The notes under the pieces were generated by a model. That model was not told where the DNA came from. It ran no database searches and saw only the letters and a program-made list of their open reading frames with translations. This document shows positions 54,697 to 64,000 of a stretch of 64,000 nt of DNA, piece after piece. Location of the stretch: positions 32,098 to 96,097 of the forward strand of contig CAMDTE010000001.1 in assembly GCA_945907425.1 (NCBI GenBank). The letters run 5' to 3'. The stretch is from Owenweeksia hongkongensis DSM 17368. Its GTDB lineage: Bacteria; Bacteroidota; Bacteroidia; Flavobacteriales; Schleiferiaceae. Positions within the stretch are counted from its first letter, which is position 1; each line of letters starts with the position of its first letter. Made by a program: the position numbers and the translations under genes.

Positions 54697-56956
54697 ACCA
54701 GATTTTCGATCCTACGTCAAGTGGTTTTGGATACTCGTTTTATCCTTCCCGGCTCTGCTGTTGTTGGGGCTCTTGCTCGCTCGCATCGGTGTTTTTGGCG
54801 CACTGCCCTCCACGGAAGAAATCGCGAATCCCGAAGGATTCTTGGCCACGCAAATCATCGATGCCAACGGGGAGCATATCGGGACTTTTTTTGAGGAAAA
54901 CAGAGTACACGCTGAGTATGAATCGCTCCCGCCGCATTTGATTGAAGCCTTGATTGCCACAGAAGATGTGCGGTTCTATGACCATTCGGGGATTGACTTT
55001 AGGAGCCTGGGGCGGGCCGTGGCTGCCGTAGGAACGCAAGGAGGCGGATCTACCATTACCCAACAACTGGCCAAGCAATTGTTTCATGATCCGGCCCGCA
55101 GCAAGCTGGGGCGTGTTACCCAGAAATTAAAGGAATGGATCATTGCCCTGCAGTTGGAAAGCAATTACACCAAAGAAGAGATCATTGCCTTGTATTTCAA
55201 TCAATTCGATTTTTTATACCAAGCCGTGGGCATCCACAGTGCCTCTCGTGTTTATTTTGGAAAGCTCCCATCGCAGTTGACCGTTCCAGAGGCGGCGCTC
55301 CTTGTGGGAATGGTCAAAAATCCATCGGTCTACAATCCCGTGAGAAATCCGGAAAATGCACGGAACCGCCGAAACACGGTTTTGGCGCAAATGCGAAAAA
55401 ACGGCTACCTGTCCAAGGAACAGGAAGCGTCCTTTGCCGCAGAACCCATTGCCCTGCATTTTATTCCGCAAACGCACGACCGAGGACTGGCTCCTTATGT
55501 GCGGGAACACATCCGCTCTTTTATGCATAAATGGGTGAGCGAACACACCAAGCCGGACGGGTCGTCTTACAATTTGTACACCGACGGTTTGAAAATTTAT
55601 ACTACGTTGGATGTGCGCATGCAGCGGTATGCGGAGGAGGCGGTGAACGAACACATGGCCAACCTGCAAAGGGTATTTTTCAAGCAAATCAAAGGTCGAT
55701 CCTATGGTCCGTTTTACTTCCAAGGGGAGGCGACAGAACAATACAAAACCATCATGGATCGGGGGATGAAACAGACCTCGCGTTATAAAAATATGCGGGA
55801 GGCCGGTGCCTCGGAAGGGGAAATTCAGCGCGCTTTCCGCCAAAAAATTCCCATGAAGGTCTTTTCCTGGAACGGAGACAAAGACACGGTCATGAGTCCG
55901 CTCGATTCTATCCGGTACATGAAATCCTTCTACCAAGCGGGGCTTTTAGCGGTAGATCCTCAAACCGGATTTGTGAAAGCGTGGGTAGGCGGCATCGATT
56001 TTCGGTATTTCAAATACGACCATGTAGACCAAGGTCAACGACAAGTAGGTTCCACTTTCAAGCCCTTTATTTATGCGGCGGCCATGGAGCAAAAAAAATA
56101 TTCTCCGTGCATGAAAGTCCCCAACTTGCCTGTGTGCATTGAAGCGGGACAGTTTGGGCTTCAAGAAGATTGGTGTCCGCAAAATTCAGACGATGAATAC
56201 GGGGGCGTCTACACCCTCAAGCAGGCCTTGGCCAAGTCGTTGAATACTATCACAACCTATTTGATGAAGCAAATCGGTCCTCAGGCCGTGATTCAGTTAG
56301 CCCGCGCATTGGGAATGACCTCTGAGATTCCAGAAGCGCCTTCCATTGCCCTGGGAACTGTGGACCTTACGGTAAAAGAAATGGTCGGCGCATATACCGC
56401 TTTTGGTAATGCGGGAATCTATACCGCCCCCCTTGTCATCACTCGTATTGAGGACAAAAACGGAGTCGTTTTGGATGAATTTACTCCCGAGACTCGAGAG
56501 GCGCTTTCTCCCGAGGTAGCCTACGCTGTGGTGAGTTTGCTTAGTGGCGTAACGGAGTACGGTACCGGTGCGCGATTGCGCTCTTCCGGCGGCAGTTATC
56601 CAGAAAATGTCGTTACCGGCTTCCCCTATGCTTTCAACCATCCCATTGCCGGGAAAACGGGCACGACTCAAAACAATTCGGACGGTTGGTTCATGGGAAT
56701 GGTTCCCAATTTGGTGACCGGCGTTTGGACCGGGTGCGATGACAGGGCCGCTCATTTTGGATCGACCTTATACGGTCAAGGGGCCACCACGGCCCTTCCG
56801 GGTTGGGCGCTGTTCATTAGAAAATGCTATGCTGATCCGGGTATCGGCATTCGGTTCGATGCCTTTGATCGCCCACAAGGGGTAGACCTTTTGTCCATGG
56901 ATTGTAGCGACGACGCCGTGAAGGAAGACGAAGGGGTTTTGAGCGAATTCGATTAA
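54683..56956 (+). CDS. Penicillin-binding protein 1A (bifunctional)
   Basis: The 757-residue class A PBP polymerises and cross-links peptidoglycan. One N-terminal membrane helix is followed by the glycosyltransferase 51 domain ([34 protein letters not shown], residues 85-240). The transpeptidase domain has GSTFKPF near 457 (catalytic Ser), SLNT near 517 and KTGTTQ near 657. All catalytic motifs are intact. Its start inside gldH shows translational coupling. The CoA-transferase pair follows 10 bp later. Confidence 0.95.
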   Translation: MPPAKPDFRSYVKWFWILVLSFPALLLLGLLLARIGVFGALPSTEEIANPEGFLATQIIDANGEHIGTFFEENRVHAEYESLPPHLIEALIATEDVRFYDHSGIDFRSLGRAVAAVGTQGGGSTITQQLAKQLFHDPARSKLGRVTQKLKEWIIALQLESNYTKEEIIALYFNQFDFLYQAVGIHSASRVYFGKLPSQLTVPEAALLVGMVKNPSVYNPVRNPENARNRRNTVLAQMRKNGYLSKEQEASFAAEPIALHFIPQTHDRGLAPYVREHIRSFMHKWVSEHTKPDGSSYNLYTDGLKIYTTLDVRMQRYAEEAVNEHMANLQRVFFKQIKGRSYGPFYFQGEATEQYKTIMDRGMKQTSRYKNMREAGASEGEIQRAFRQKIPMKVFSWNGDKDTVMSPLDSIRYMKSFYQAGLLAVDPQTGFVKAWVGGIDFRYFKYDHVDQGQRQVGSTFKPFIYAAAMEQKKYSPCMKVPNLPVCIEAGQFGLQEDWCPQNSDDEYGGVYTLKQALAKSLNTITTYLMKQIGPQAVIQLARALGMTSEIPEAPSIALGTVDLTVKEMVGAYTAFGNAGIYTAPLVITRIEDKNGVVLDEFTPETREALSPEVAYAVVSLLSGVTEYGTGARLRSSGGSYPENVVTGFPYAFNHPIAGKTGTTQNNSDGWFMGMVPNLVTGVWTGCDDRAAHFGSTLYGQGATTALPGWALFIRKCYADPGIGIRFDAFDRPQGVDLLSMDCSDDAVKEDEGVLSEFD

Positions 56957-56966
56957 CTTATGTAGG

Positions 56967-57668
56967 ATGATAGACAAACGTGTTGCCCATGTGGATGCTG
57001 CTTTGGAAGGTCTTGAAGACGGCATGACGGTTCTTTTTGGCGGGTTTGGCCTCTGTGGCATTCCGGAAAATACCATTGCTGCTGTTCGGAGCCGGGGCAC
57101 TAAAAATCTGACGTGTATATGCAACAACGCAGGCGTCGACGGTTTTGGCTTGGGCTTGCTGTTGGAGACTCGGCAAATCAAAAAAATGATCAGCTCCTAC
57201 GTGGGGGAAAACGAAGAGTTTGAAAGACAAATGCTCTCTGGCGAATTGGATGTGGAGTTGATTCCACAAGGCACCTTGGCCGAACGGTGTCGTGCAGCCG
57301 GCTCCGGTATTCCTGCTTTCTATACTCCCGCAGGATACGGGACCGAGGTGGCCGAAGGGAAGGAAATCCGTGTATTCCACGGGAAGCCCCATATTTTGGA
57401 ACACGCCTTTGACGCCTCTTTTGCCTTTGTAAAGGCTTGGAAAGGAGACGCTTCTGGAAATCTGGTTTTCAAAGGGACCGCTCGGAATTTCAACCCTTTG
57501 ATGGCCATGGCCGGAAAAATCACCGTCGCCGAGGTAGAAGAATTGGTTCCCGTAGGTGCATTGGATCCAAACAATATTCATGTCCCCGGGATTTTTGTTC
57601 ACCGGATTTTTCAAGGCGATCGATACGAGAAGCGCATAGAAAACAGAACCGTAAGAAAACGCAATTGA
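56967..57668 (+). CDS. scoA: 3-oxoacid CoA-transferase subunit A
   Basis: The protein is 233 residues and has the subunit A signature [38 protein letters not shown] and [20 protein letters not shown]. With subunit B it moves CoA from succinyl-CoA to acetoacetate or a similar 3-oxoacid. The B gene follows 3 bp later, so the two are coupled. It lies 10 bp after the PBP1A gene; the wall link seems to be only positional. Confidence 0.95.
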   Translation: MIDKRVAHVDAALEGLEDGMTVLFGGFGLCGIPENTIAAVRSRGTKNLTCICNNAGVDGFGLGLLLETRQIKKMISSYVGENEEFERQMLSGELDVELIPQGTLAERCRAAGSGIPAFYTPAGYGTEVAEGKEIRVFHGKPHILEHAFDASFAFVKAWKGDASGNLVFKGTARNFNPLMAMAGKITVAEVEELVPVGALDPNNIHVPGIFVHRIFQGDRYEKRIENRTVRKRN

Positions 57669-57671
57669 GTC

Positions 57672-58346
57672 ATGGCTTTGGATAAAAACGGCATTGCCCA
57701 GCGCATAGCACAAGAGTTACGAGACGGTTGGTACGTCAATTTAGGCATCGGCATTCCAACATTGGTCGCCAATTACATTCCGGAAGGCATCGCGATTGAG
57801 TTCCAGAGCGAAAATGGCATTTTGGGGATGGGTCCCTTTCCGTGGGAGGGCGAGGAGGATCCCGACTTGATCAACGCTGGAAAACAAACCATTACGGCAC
57901 TGCCTGGAGCTGCCTATTTTGACTCCGCCATGAGTTTTGGAATGATCCGAGCAAAAAAAGTACAACTCACCGTTTTGGGGGCCATGGAGGTATCCGAATA
58001 CGGAGATATTGCCAACTGGAAAATTCCCGGAAAGATGGTCAAAGGAATGGGCGGTGCTATGGACTTGGTCGCCTCTGCGGAGAACATCATTGTGGCCATG
58101 CAACACACCAACCCCAGAGGAGAATCCAAATTACTTTCTGCGTGCACTTTGCCTATTACGGGCGTTCGGTGCGTAAAAAAGATTGTCACCGATTTGGCCG
58201 TATTGGCGATTGATCAGGAAAGAGGCTTTGTTTTGCTAGAACGCGCTCCCGGAGTTTCCGTTGAAGAAATTATTGCCAAAACAGCAGGAAAAATCGTGAT
58301 GGACGGCCCCGTTCCGGAAATGTTCTTACCTTATTCCGCTTCGTAA
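57672..58346 (+). CDS. scoB: 3-oxoacid CoA-transferase subunit B
   Basis: The 224-residue subunit carries the catalytic glutamate 47 in QSENGILGMGPFP that forms the enzyme-CoA thioester. WYVNLGIGIPTLVANYIPEG at the start and the C-terminal PLYSAS-like end are typical, here FLPYSAS. Together with subunit A it handles ketone-body or branched-chain 3-oxoacids. Full length, no defects seen. Confidence 0.95.
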   Translation: MALDKNGIAQRIAQELRDGWYVNLGIGIPTLVANYIPEGIAIEFQSENGILGMGPFPWEGEEDPDLINAGKQTITALPGAAYFDSAMSFGMIRAKKVQLTVLGAMEVSEYGDIANWKIPGKMVKGMGGAMDLVASAENIIVAMQHTNPRGESKLLSACTLPITGVRCVKKIVTDLAVLAIDQERGFVLLERAPGVSVEEIIAKTAGKIVMDGPVPEMFLPYSAS

Positions 58347-58360
58347 ACAATCCGCCTTCT

Positions 58361-58702
58361 ATGAAAAACTCATCCCCTTTCACCCTCCTCTTTTTCACCC
58401 TTTTTCTCACTGCCTGCGGAGGGTCAAAAGTCGTTCTTTCACCGAACACACCCGATATCAGTGCGGCAAAAGCGCGTTTTCCAGAATACAACTTTGAGCA
58501 ATACGAGGCGGGAAAAGCTATTTACACAAATCACTGCGGCAGTTGCCACGCCTTGTTTGCTCCTGGGTCAAAAACAGAGTCCACTTGGGCGAAATACATA
58601 CCGCCCATGGTTGAAAAAGTGAATAAAAGGGGTATGATCATCACCCCGGAAGGAGAAGCCTTGATTTTTCGCTACCTCCTTTCGCAAGGAATGGCTCATT
58701 GA
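58361..58702 (+). CDS. Cytochrome c lipoprotein
   Basis: This 113-residue protein has a lipobox (TLFLTACGG, Cys19) and one heme c site CGSCH (residues 59-63) in YTNHCGSCHALFAPGS. A methionine in KYIPPMVEKV (83) may be the sixth ligand. It should be anchored in an extracytoplasmic membrane face and pass electrons. The partner is not in the window. It follows scoB by 14 bp but its promoter is not evident. Its end overlaps that of the glycosyltransferase gene by 7 bp, tail to tail. Confidence 0.85.
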   Translation: MKNSSPFTLLFFTLFLTACGGSKVVLSPNTPDISAAKARFPEYNFEQYEAGKAIYTNHCGSCHALFAPGSKTESTWAKYIPPMVEKVNKRGMIITPEGEALIFRYLLSQGMAH

Positions 58703-60102
58703 TCCTCTGAGCCCGAAAGTCCGTAGGTTTCTTTCACGTCGATGGGAACAAGCCCTTTGCGAAGGCACTGGGCTCTTTCTTCAGACGTTAAGATTCGGGC
58801 GTACGCCGTTCCATCGGTATAAAAAAGAGCCAAGGGAAGCGCGTGCATCGGCAGGTTGTAAAAAACCCATTTTCCCGTTTCCGATTCTTTTCCTACCCGA
58901 TGAAACAAGCGCGTAAAATGCTTGCGTTCTGTCCGAAAAGTGCTTTCCTGTTGGGTCGTTTTCTGAACCTCCCACCATCGTGCGGTCATTGCAAAGAACA
59001 AAAACATCCCAACAGAAAGGACCCAGCGACCCCGTCTCCGCGAGGCCGTCATTTCCCATCCTTTTTCAAAGGCTCGCCCTATCAGCAGTGCGGCCGGTGA
59101 GACCGCCATGTACATAAAGGACATCATTTTGGTGGCGGCCAAGCTGAAAAAAACCAATAGGAGTAGCCAAGCAACAGCCAACGAGAGCCACGCTTTATCT
59201 CGGCTTGCAAAACTCACGCCCATTCCCACTGAAAGCAACAAAATGGCCCCTGGGGAAAAAATTGACTCCATTTGCAGAGTATGGTAATACCACGGATGCG
59301 CGTGTCCTTCCAGGGAGTGGAAAAAATGCGCCCCGTTGTAGGCCCACTCTTTAGCCGCCTCTACGGGAAAAGCGGAAAAGACATAGACGTTCCACGGCAC
59401 AAAAATCAAGAGCGCTACCAAAGATACCCCTGCGATTTTTTTCCAAAAAAGAGCCTCCCCGAGCTCTTTTTTCCACAAGCCGTACAAGCCAAAAAGACCC
59501 AGAAGCCAAAATCCCAGCAACCATTTGGTCAAAACGGCACACCCGGTCGCAGCGCCCAACAAAACAATGTTTCTCCACGAGGGGTTTTTTGTGTAGCGAG
59601 ACCATGCCCATATTCCGGCCGTTATGAAAAAGGCGAAGGCAATGTCGTTATGGTCCGTGGGGTATTTTCCGTTGGTGAGCAACAACCCAAAGGCAGAAAT
59701 AGCCACCAGGATTCCGGCCATCCACCCTGTTCGTGGCCTTCCCAGGTTTTTCCCCGTTTTGTACACCAATACGCTCAACAAAGCGCCCAACAAGACGCTC
59801 GGCAGCCGCACCGCCCACACCTTGAGTCCAAACAATCCCAAGGATCCAGACATCAACCACAAGAAGAGGGGTTGTTTGTGCAACCATACGTGCTGTGCTA
59901 CCCACATCGCCTCCGGATTCGGCAAAGGGTCGGTAGGCAAAAGCAACGGTCGAAGCGGATTTACTCCTAAATTTTTAGCGACTACTGCGTGGTATTGTTC
60001 GTCCCATGCGGACAAAACGTCGTCCAAAGTGATCGCCCACAGGCGTATGCCCAGCGCGGCAAAGAACAAAATCCACACCGCATACTTCGTTGCAAATTTC
60101 AT
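58696..60102 (-). CDS. Glycosyltransferase family 39 (ArnT/PMT-like) membrane protein
   Basis: The 468-residue protein has about 10-11 membrane helices and the GT39 features: the catalytic-type acidic site in the first periplasmic loop (DVLSAWDEQYHAVVAKNLG) and HKQPLFLWLMSGSLGLFG. It should move a sugar from a polyprenyl phosphate to lipid A or protein on the periplasmic side; the acceptor is unknown. The ATG at 60102 overlaps the ABC gene stop (ATGA), and a longer frame to 60186 is less likely. Confidence 0.88.
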   Translation of the reverse strand: MKFATKYAVWILFFAALGIRLWAITLDDVLSAWDEQYHAVVAKNLGVNPLRPLLLPTDPLPNPEAMWVAQHVWLHKQPLFLWLMSGSLGLFGLKVWAVRLPSVLLGALLSVLVYKTGKNLGRPRTGWMAGILVAISAFGLLLTNGKYPTDHNDIAFAFFITAGIWAWSRYTKNPSWRNIVLLGAATGCAVLTKWLLGFWLLGLFGLYGLWKKELGEALFWKKIAGVSLVALLIFVPWNVYVFSAFPVEAAKEWAYNGAHFFHSLEGHAHPWYYHTLQMESIFSPGAILLLSVGMGVSFASRDKAWLSLAVAWLLLLVFFSLAATKMMSFMYMAVSPAALLIGRAFEKGWEMTASRRRGRWVLSVGMFLFFAMTARWWEVQKTTQQESTFRTERKHFTRLFHRVGKESETGKWVFYNLPMHALPLALFYTDGTAYARILTSEERAQCLRKGLVPIDVKETYGLSGSEDQ

Positions 60103-61664
60103 TCGTTCAAATGCTTTGCTAACACCTGTAGGTATTCCGTCGGTGGATTCCGCAGCAAGGATTCTGGATCTCCTTGCGCATCCCATCGACCCTTTCTTAA
60201 CACGTTGAGTCTATCTGCCATATACTGCACAACGCGCAAATCGTGGGAAATAAACAAGTAAGAAAACCCAAACTCGTCTTTGAGGTCGTTCAGCAAATTC
60301 AAGACCTGGGCTTGAACGCTCACGTCGAGGGCGCTCACGGACTCGTCGCACAAAATGAGTTGAGGCCGAAGAACCAGCGCCCGCGCAATGCCTATTCGCT
60401 GACGTTGCCCACCGCTGAATTGGTGCGGGTAGTTTTGCATCGCTCCTGACGGCAACCCCACCCGTTGAAGGATCTGCTGGGCGGCCTCTTCGCACGCGCT
60501 CTCCGTCCTGTACAGGGAATGAACCCGCATCGGTTCCGTCAAAATTTGCCCTATGGTTCGGTGGGGAGGGAGGCTCGAAAAGGGATCTTGAAAAATGTAT
60601 TGGATTTTCGTGGCCAACAGGCGCCGGCCCATAGAGGACAAAGCGTCTATGCGCTCCCCACGAAACCAAACCTCTCCGGCGTCGGGCTTTTCCAGTTGAA
60701 TAATGCACCGGGCCAGTGTGGATTTTCCGCTGCCCGATTCGCCCACCAAGCCCACCGTCTCCCCGGCGTAAATGCACAAGTCAATCCCATCCAACACTTT
60801 GACGCCAAAGGATTTGTGCAACCCTTTGACCTCCAGCAGAGGGATGGCTTTTGCGTTCCATGAAATACGAGGGCGTGGCGTTTCATCCTTTGGGGTGTTT
60901 TGTAAAAAGTCCTCCACGGTACGCAAACGCATCGGTCTGTGATGCAACGGAGGTCGGCTGGCCAACAATCCTTGTGTATACGGGTGTTCCGGAGAAACCA
61001 ATACGCGAGATGCCGGTCCTTGTTCTACGCATTCTCCCTGCATGAGCACTGCCACCTCGTCTGCTATGCGCGACACGACTCCTAAATCGTGGGTAATGAA
61101 GAGCAGGGCCATGCCGTGTTCTTTTTGAAGGTCTTTCAATAAGGCTAAAATCTCTTCTTGCACTTGTGCGTCCAGGGCCGTGGTCGGCTCGTCACAGATC
61201 AGCAGCTGAGGCTTTCTGGCCATTGCCATGGCGATCATTACCCGTTGGCGTTGTCCTCCGCTGAGCTGGTGTGGGTATTTCCTTGCCGTGAGCACTGGGG
61301 TCGGCAACTGCACTTTTTCCAACCACGCCAACGCCTCCGTTCTGGCTTCTGACTTTGGGATGCCGTGGGCTGTCCAAAGGGCTTCTGCTACCTGCTCTCC
61401 GCAGCGCATGGTAGGGTTCAGCGCAGTCATGGGCTCCTGAAAAATCATGGCCATGCGATCTCCCTCAAACGTAAAATCATCCCAATGCGCATGAGCTCCC
61501 GGAGGAAGTAGGCCCATCAAGGCCAGGCTCGTCAGGCTTTTCCCGCTGCCCGATTCTCCCACCAATGCTAGGGTTTGACCTGCTGCAATCGTAAATCCAA
61601 AGGAACGAACGGCCGCTTGTGGTGCCCCGGCAAAAGAAACGCTTAAGTTCTTAACGCAAATCAC
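60099..61664 (-). CDS. Peptide ABC transporter ATP-binding protein, two fused ATPase domains
   Basis: The 521-residue protein has two ABC domains like YejF: Walker A GESGSGKS occurs twice, and the signatures are LSGGQRQRVMIAMAMA and FSGGQRQRIGIARALV. Each resembles DppD/DppF, including the oligopeptide C-terminal extension ASRVLVSPEHPYTQGLLAS. It should power uptake or export of peptides. No permease or binding protein is nearby. The GTG at 61664 gives a GTGA overlap with the serine hydrolase gene; a GTG 27 nt upstream is the alternative. Confidence 0.93.
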   Translation of the reverse strand: MICVKNLSVSFAGAPQAAVRSFGFTIAAGQTLALVGESGSGKSLTSLALMGLLPPGAHAHWDDFTFEGDRMAMIFQEPMTALNPTMRCGEQVAEALWTAHGIPKSEARTEALAWLEKVQLPTPVLTARKYPHQLSGGQRQRVMIAMAMARKPQLLICDEPTTALDAQVQEEILALLKDLQKEHGMALLFITHDLGVVSRIADEVAVLMQGECVEQGPASRVLVSPEHPYTQGLLASRPPLHHRPMRLRTVEDFLQNTPKDETPRPRISWNAKAIPLLEVKGLHKSFGVKVLDGIDLCIYAGETVGLVGESGSGKSTLARCIIQLEKPDAGEVWFRGERIDALSSMGRRLLATKIQYIFQDPFSSLPPHRTIGQILTEPMRVHSLYRTESACEEAAQQILQRVGLPSGAMQNYPHQFSGGQRQRIGIARALVLRPQLILCDESVSALDVSVQAQVLNLLNDLKDEFGFSYLFISHDLRVVQYMADRLNVLRKGRWDAQGDPESLLRNPPTEYLQVLAKHLNE

Positions 61665-62782
61665 GGAAGGGCTACCAATTGATCCAGCCACTTCATCAAA
61701 GCTCTTGGGTGTGCTCCTCTAGAAGGGCCGTGAAAATGGCCCACCCGTACGGCTACCAATTGAAGGGAGGGGATGGTCACAATCCATTGACCCAAGTGGC
61801 CGCGGAAATAGGAAAACGGCGTTCCGTTGCTTGTTTTTCCAAGCCAAAAGCTGTGTCCGTATTCTTCCGCCTTGAACGGTTGGGTGGCCATCTCTATGAA
61901 TTCTTTGTCTACAATCTCTTTCTTATTCACGGAGCCTTGATGCAAAATGAGTTTCCCCAGTCGAGCAAAGTCCCGTGCGGTGGCGTTCAAACAACAATAA
62001 GCAAGTGCTTTTCCTTCTCCGTCCATGTGCCATGTAGCGTCCTGCTCAGCGCCCAAAGGATCCCACAAATCCCTACCGGCCAGCTGGGGCAGTGTTTGAC
62101 CTGTTGCGCTTTCCAAACAAAACCCAAGCAGTTGGGTTGCGCCGCTCTGGTAAACGTACGTTACCCCAGGATTCGCTCCTACTTCTACGGTTTTCATTGT
62201 TTCTTCCACGCTGTGATTGTAATACACGCGCGCCATCACTCCCAAGGGGTTCGTATAGCTTTCGTCCCAATCCAACGTGGCGGTCATCGTGCTCAGGTGC
62301 CTAAGCGTCAAATCCTTTGCTCCGGGTCCATGAATCCAAGGCAAGTACTCCTTTACTTTCGTGTCCCAACTCGGTATATCTCCCCGCTCAATGGCCATTT
62401 GCGTCAACAGCGTCACCACCGATTTTCCCATAGAAAAACTATTCGTCAAGGAGGTCGGCGTCACGTCCGACGTATACGATTCGTACCGGAGCGTATCCTT
62501 CCAAGCAATCAACAAAGCTCCTGTTTCTAAGCTATCCAGGGCCGCCTGGACATCCGCTGAAGGTTTCCAGTCGTTCGGTTGTAAGGCTTCCGGCCAGGGT
62601 TGCGGGTGCGAAGAGGCCGGCAAAAGGGCCTGCTCAAAATGGGTGCGGTCGTGGATGTTGGAAGTGGTTTTGCCGTGCAAATAGGTGGCGTACACCCCTT
62701 TGAACAAATAACTGTACCCAACGGCAACCCATAGAAAACAAACGACCAAAAGAACTCCTGTCCATCGAAGAATCGTGCGCAT
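61661..62782 (-). CDS. Serine hydrolase, class C beta-lactamase family
   Basis: The 373-residue protein begins with a membrane anchor or signal (residues 7-25). The SxxK motif is SMGK (Ser117-Lys120) in NSFSMGKSVVTLL, and the YxS motif is YQSG (Tyr211). Later GRDLWDPLGAEQDATWHMDG and YFRGHLGQWIVTIPSL are typical of 6-aminohexanoate-hydrolase/esterase-like members. It may be a peptidase or esterase rather than a resistance enzyme. It heads the run to the ABC and glycosyltransferase genes. Confidence 0.88.
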   Translation of the reverse strand: MRTILRWTGVLLVVCFLWVAVGYSYLFKGVYATYLHGKTTSNIHDRTHFEQALLPASSHPQPWPEALQPNDWKPSADVQAALDSLETGALLIAWKDTLRYESYTSDVTPTSLTNSFSMGKSVVTLLTQMAIERGDIPSWDTKVKEYLPWIHGPGAKDLTLRHLSTMTATLDWDESYTNPLGVMARVYYNHSVEETMKTVEVGANPGVTYVYQSGATQLLGFCLESATGQTLPQLAGRDLWDPLGAEQDATWHMDGEGKALAYCCLNATARDFARLGKLILHQGSVNKKEIVDKEFIEMATQPFKAEEYGHSFWLGKTSNGTPFSYFRGHLGQWIVTIPSLQLVAVRVGHFHGPSRGAHPRALMKWLDQLVALP

Positions 62783-62817
62783 GAAAAAAAATTTAAAGTA
62801 AGGCTAATGTAAAAAAA

Positions 62818-63528
62818 TCAAACGAGGATTACTCCAAATTCCGCACAAAAGTGTTTCTTCACCCTCTCCTTTACCTCCTCTATGTCCACCGGTTTTTTGA
62901 GCTCTTTCTGCAAGGAAGTAACCGCTTTATCTCGGATTCCGCACGGGATGATGTATTCAAAATAGCGCAAATCGGTGTTCACATTGAACGCCCACCCGTG
63001 CATAGTCACCCATCGACTCGCCCGAACCCCCATGGCGCAAATTTTGCGCGCGAACGGGGTCCCAACGTCCAACCAAACCCCTGTTTCTCCGGGGCTACGG
63101 GTTCCTTCTATTCCGTAGTCCGCCAAGGTCAAAAGGATGACTTCTTCCAACGTGCGTAGGTACCGATGAATGTCTGTAAAATAATGATCTAAGTCCAAAA
63201 TGGGGTATCCCACCAATTGCCCCGGACCGTGGTATGTGATATCTCCTCCGCGATCGATAGGAAAGAATTCCGCGTCGATTTCTTTTAATTGATGATGATT
63301 CAAGAGCAAATGGGCCATGTCGCCACTCTTCCCGAGCGTATACACATGCGGATGCTCCACAAACAGCAAATGGTCAGTCGTTCGGACTCTGTCGTTTTCC
63401 AGCTTGTTCCGATTCGTCGATTTGGTGTTCAAAGATTCTTGAAACAGCCCCTCTTGCAATGCCCACGCGGGGCCATAGGCCAGCGTGCCCAGGTCTTGGA
63501 ACTGTACTTTTTGAGGGGCAGAAGGCAT
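62818..63528 (-). CDS. lipB: Octanoyl-(acyl carrier protein) transferase LipB
   Basis: LipB transfers octanoate from ACP to lipoyl domains, the first step of lipoate synthesis. The 236-residue protein has HPHVYTLGKSGD, RGGDITYHGPGQLVGYPILD and the active-site residues Lys162 (RKICAMGVRAS) and Cys196 (YIIPCGIRD). The ATG at 63528 lies 25 nt after a -7 box. It is divergent from the acetyltransferase gene. Confidence 0.96.
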   Translation of the reverse strand: MPSAPQKVQFQDLGTLAYGPAWALQEGLFQESLNTKSTNRNKLENDRVRTTDHLLFVEHPHVYTLGKSGDMAHLLLNHHQLKEIDAEFFPIDRGGDITYHGPGQLVGYPILDLDHYFTDIHRYLRTLEEVILLTLADYGIEGTRSPGETGVWLDVGTPFARKICAMGVRASRWVTMHGWAFNVNTDLRYFEYIIPCGIRDKAVTSLQKELKKPVDIEEVKERVKKHFCAEFGVILV

Positions 63529-63553
63529 GCGAATCAGAAGTTGTTTGGCTCGT

Positions 63554-63561
63554 CAAAAGTA
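63554..63561 (-). promoter_or_regulatory. -7 promoter box of lipB
   Basis: The minus strand reads TACTTTTG, an exact TAnnTTTG match, 25 nt before the lipB ATG. Confidence 0.6.
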
Positions 63562-63578
63562 CGGACATTGCAGTTGCT

Positions 63579-64000
63579 ATGCATTGGACCCTTCTCCCCT
63601 TTGATGATCTTTCCGTAAAAACTTTGTACGAACTTCTTCGGTTGCGCGCCGAGGTGTTTGTGGTGGAACAAACCTGCCCTTACCAGGATTTAGACAGAAC
63701 CGATTTTTTCAGTTGGCATCTGTATTCACTGAACGATGCGATGGAACCTCAAGCGTATGCTCGTCTGATTCCTCCGGGCGTTTTGTATGCGGAAGCCAGT
63801 ATTGGGCGGGTTGTCACCTCTTCTTCTGTCCGAGGACAAGGAGTGGGCCGTGAATTGTTTGCTGTCGCCTTGCAAGAAGCCGAACGCTTATGGCCACGGC
63901 AGCCCGTTCGAATCATGGCCCAATCCTATTTGCTTTCCTTTTATACCTCGTACGGTTTTATCCCAGTAGGCGCAGAATTTCTAGAAGACGGGATTCCGCA
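63579..64000 (+). CDS. ElaA-like GNAT acetyltransferase (3' end cut by window edge)
   Basis: From the ATG at 63579 the frame is open for 140 codons to the edge. MHWTLLPFDDLSVKTLYEL, then LRAEVFVVEQTCPYQDLD, is the ElaA signature. The acetyl-CoA pyrophosphate loop is SSVRGQGVGRELF, and FYTSYGFIPVGAEF follows, so nearly the whole protein (about 150 residues) is present. The acceptor substrate of ElaA is not known. No good -7 box precedes it. Confidence 0.9.
   Translation, partial: MHWTLLPFDDLSVKTLYELLRLRAEVFVVEQTCPYQDLDRTDFFSWHLYSLNDAMEPQAYARLIPPGVLYAEASIGRVVTSSSVRGQGVGRELFAVALQEAERLWPRQPVRIMAQSYLLSFYTSYGFIPVGAEFLEDGIP

Noticed and set aside
60102..60186. 28-residue N-terminal extension of the glycosyltransferase
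   Set aside because: It lies inside the ABC ATPase gene and precedes a natural membrane-helix start; the ATG at 60102 gives the usual ATGA junction.
1..64000. Insertion sequences, prophage or integrase genes
   Set aside because: No transposase, integrase or phage gene was recognised, and I saw no terminal inverted repeats beside the heptad arrays.

Overview
The window is chromosomal DNA of a Bacteroidota bacterium, probably on the Flavobacteriia/Sphingobacteriia side; the order cannot be settled from the sequence. The evidence is a predicted type IX secretion system (T9SS) protein PorZ, the gliding lipoprotein GldH, a 1527-residue secreted protein with a T9SS-like C-terminal domain, a SusC/FecA-like outer-membrane barrel with a carboxypeptidase-like N-terminal domain, DUF4292, DUF4837 and DUF2795 proteins, and many TAnnTTTG promoter boxes with almost no Shine-Dalgarno sequences. 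I see about 54 protein genes, two of them cut by the window ends. I see no rRNA, tRNA, CRISPR array, transposase, integrase or prophage gene.

Layout. 1-5.6 kb: DUF2795 end, cobalamin adenosyltransferase, a long PurF, two kynurenine-branch enzymes (ACMSD and 3-hydroxyanthranilate dioxygenase) and a propeller-like lipoprotein. 5.6-8.1 kb: an AT-richer accessory patch of two orphan genes bracketed by heptanucleotide repeat arrays in opposite orientation. 8.1-18.1 kb: PadR regulator plus PspC protein, MsrA, outer-membrane barrel, Asd, lamin-tail protein, arginase-family hydrolase and PurQ. 18.1-24.5 kb: giant T9SS cargo and AspS. 24.5-31.7 kb: TadA, metallo-hydrolase, methyltransferase, M1 peptidase, RNase R, outer-membrane protein. 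31.7-38.4 kb: an envelope operon on the minus strand (flippase, Dut, nucleotidyltransferase, TPR protein, DUF4292 lipoprotein, EnvC-like protein). 38.5-49.9 kb: plus-strand run RidA-IleS-DksA-like-LspA-M28 peptidase-GpsA, then TatA-GatA-lytic transglycosylase-DUF4837. 49.9-54.7 kb: RecO/PorZ divergent from RicT/GldH/PBP1A. 57-64 kb: CoA-transferase, cytochrome c lipoprotein, glycosyltransferase 39, peptide ABC ATPase, serine hydrolase, LipB and an ElaA-like acetyltransferase.

How it works together. Most of the content is housekeeping and envelope biology: wall synthesis and remodelling (PBP1A, lytic transglycosylase, EnvC-like), lipoprotein maturation (LspA), Tat export, and T9SS/gliding (PorZ, GldH, cargo). 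Genes are packed tightly. Eleven same-strand junctions are 4-nt NTGA overlaps, and several convergent pairs overlap at their stop codons.

The most unusual signal is regulatory. At least eleven genes have a TAnnTTTG-type -7 box only 3-8 nt before the start codon, which predicts leaderless or nearly leaderless mRNAs. Three divergent pairs (purF/ACMSD, aspS/tadA, porZ/ricT-gldH) have back-to-back -7 boxes inside 30-40 bp. The second unusual signal is a 7-bp-period intergenic repeat family forming three arrays, two of which flank the orphan island.
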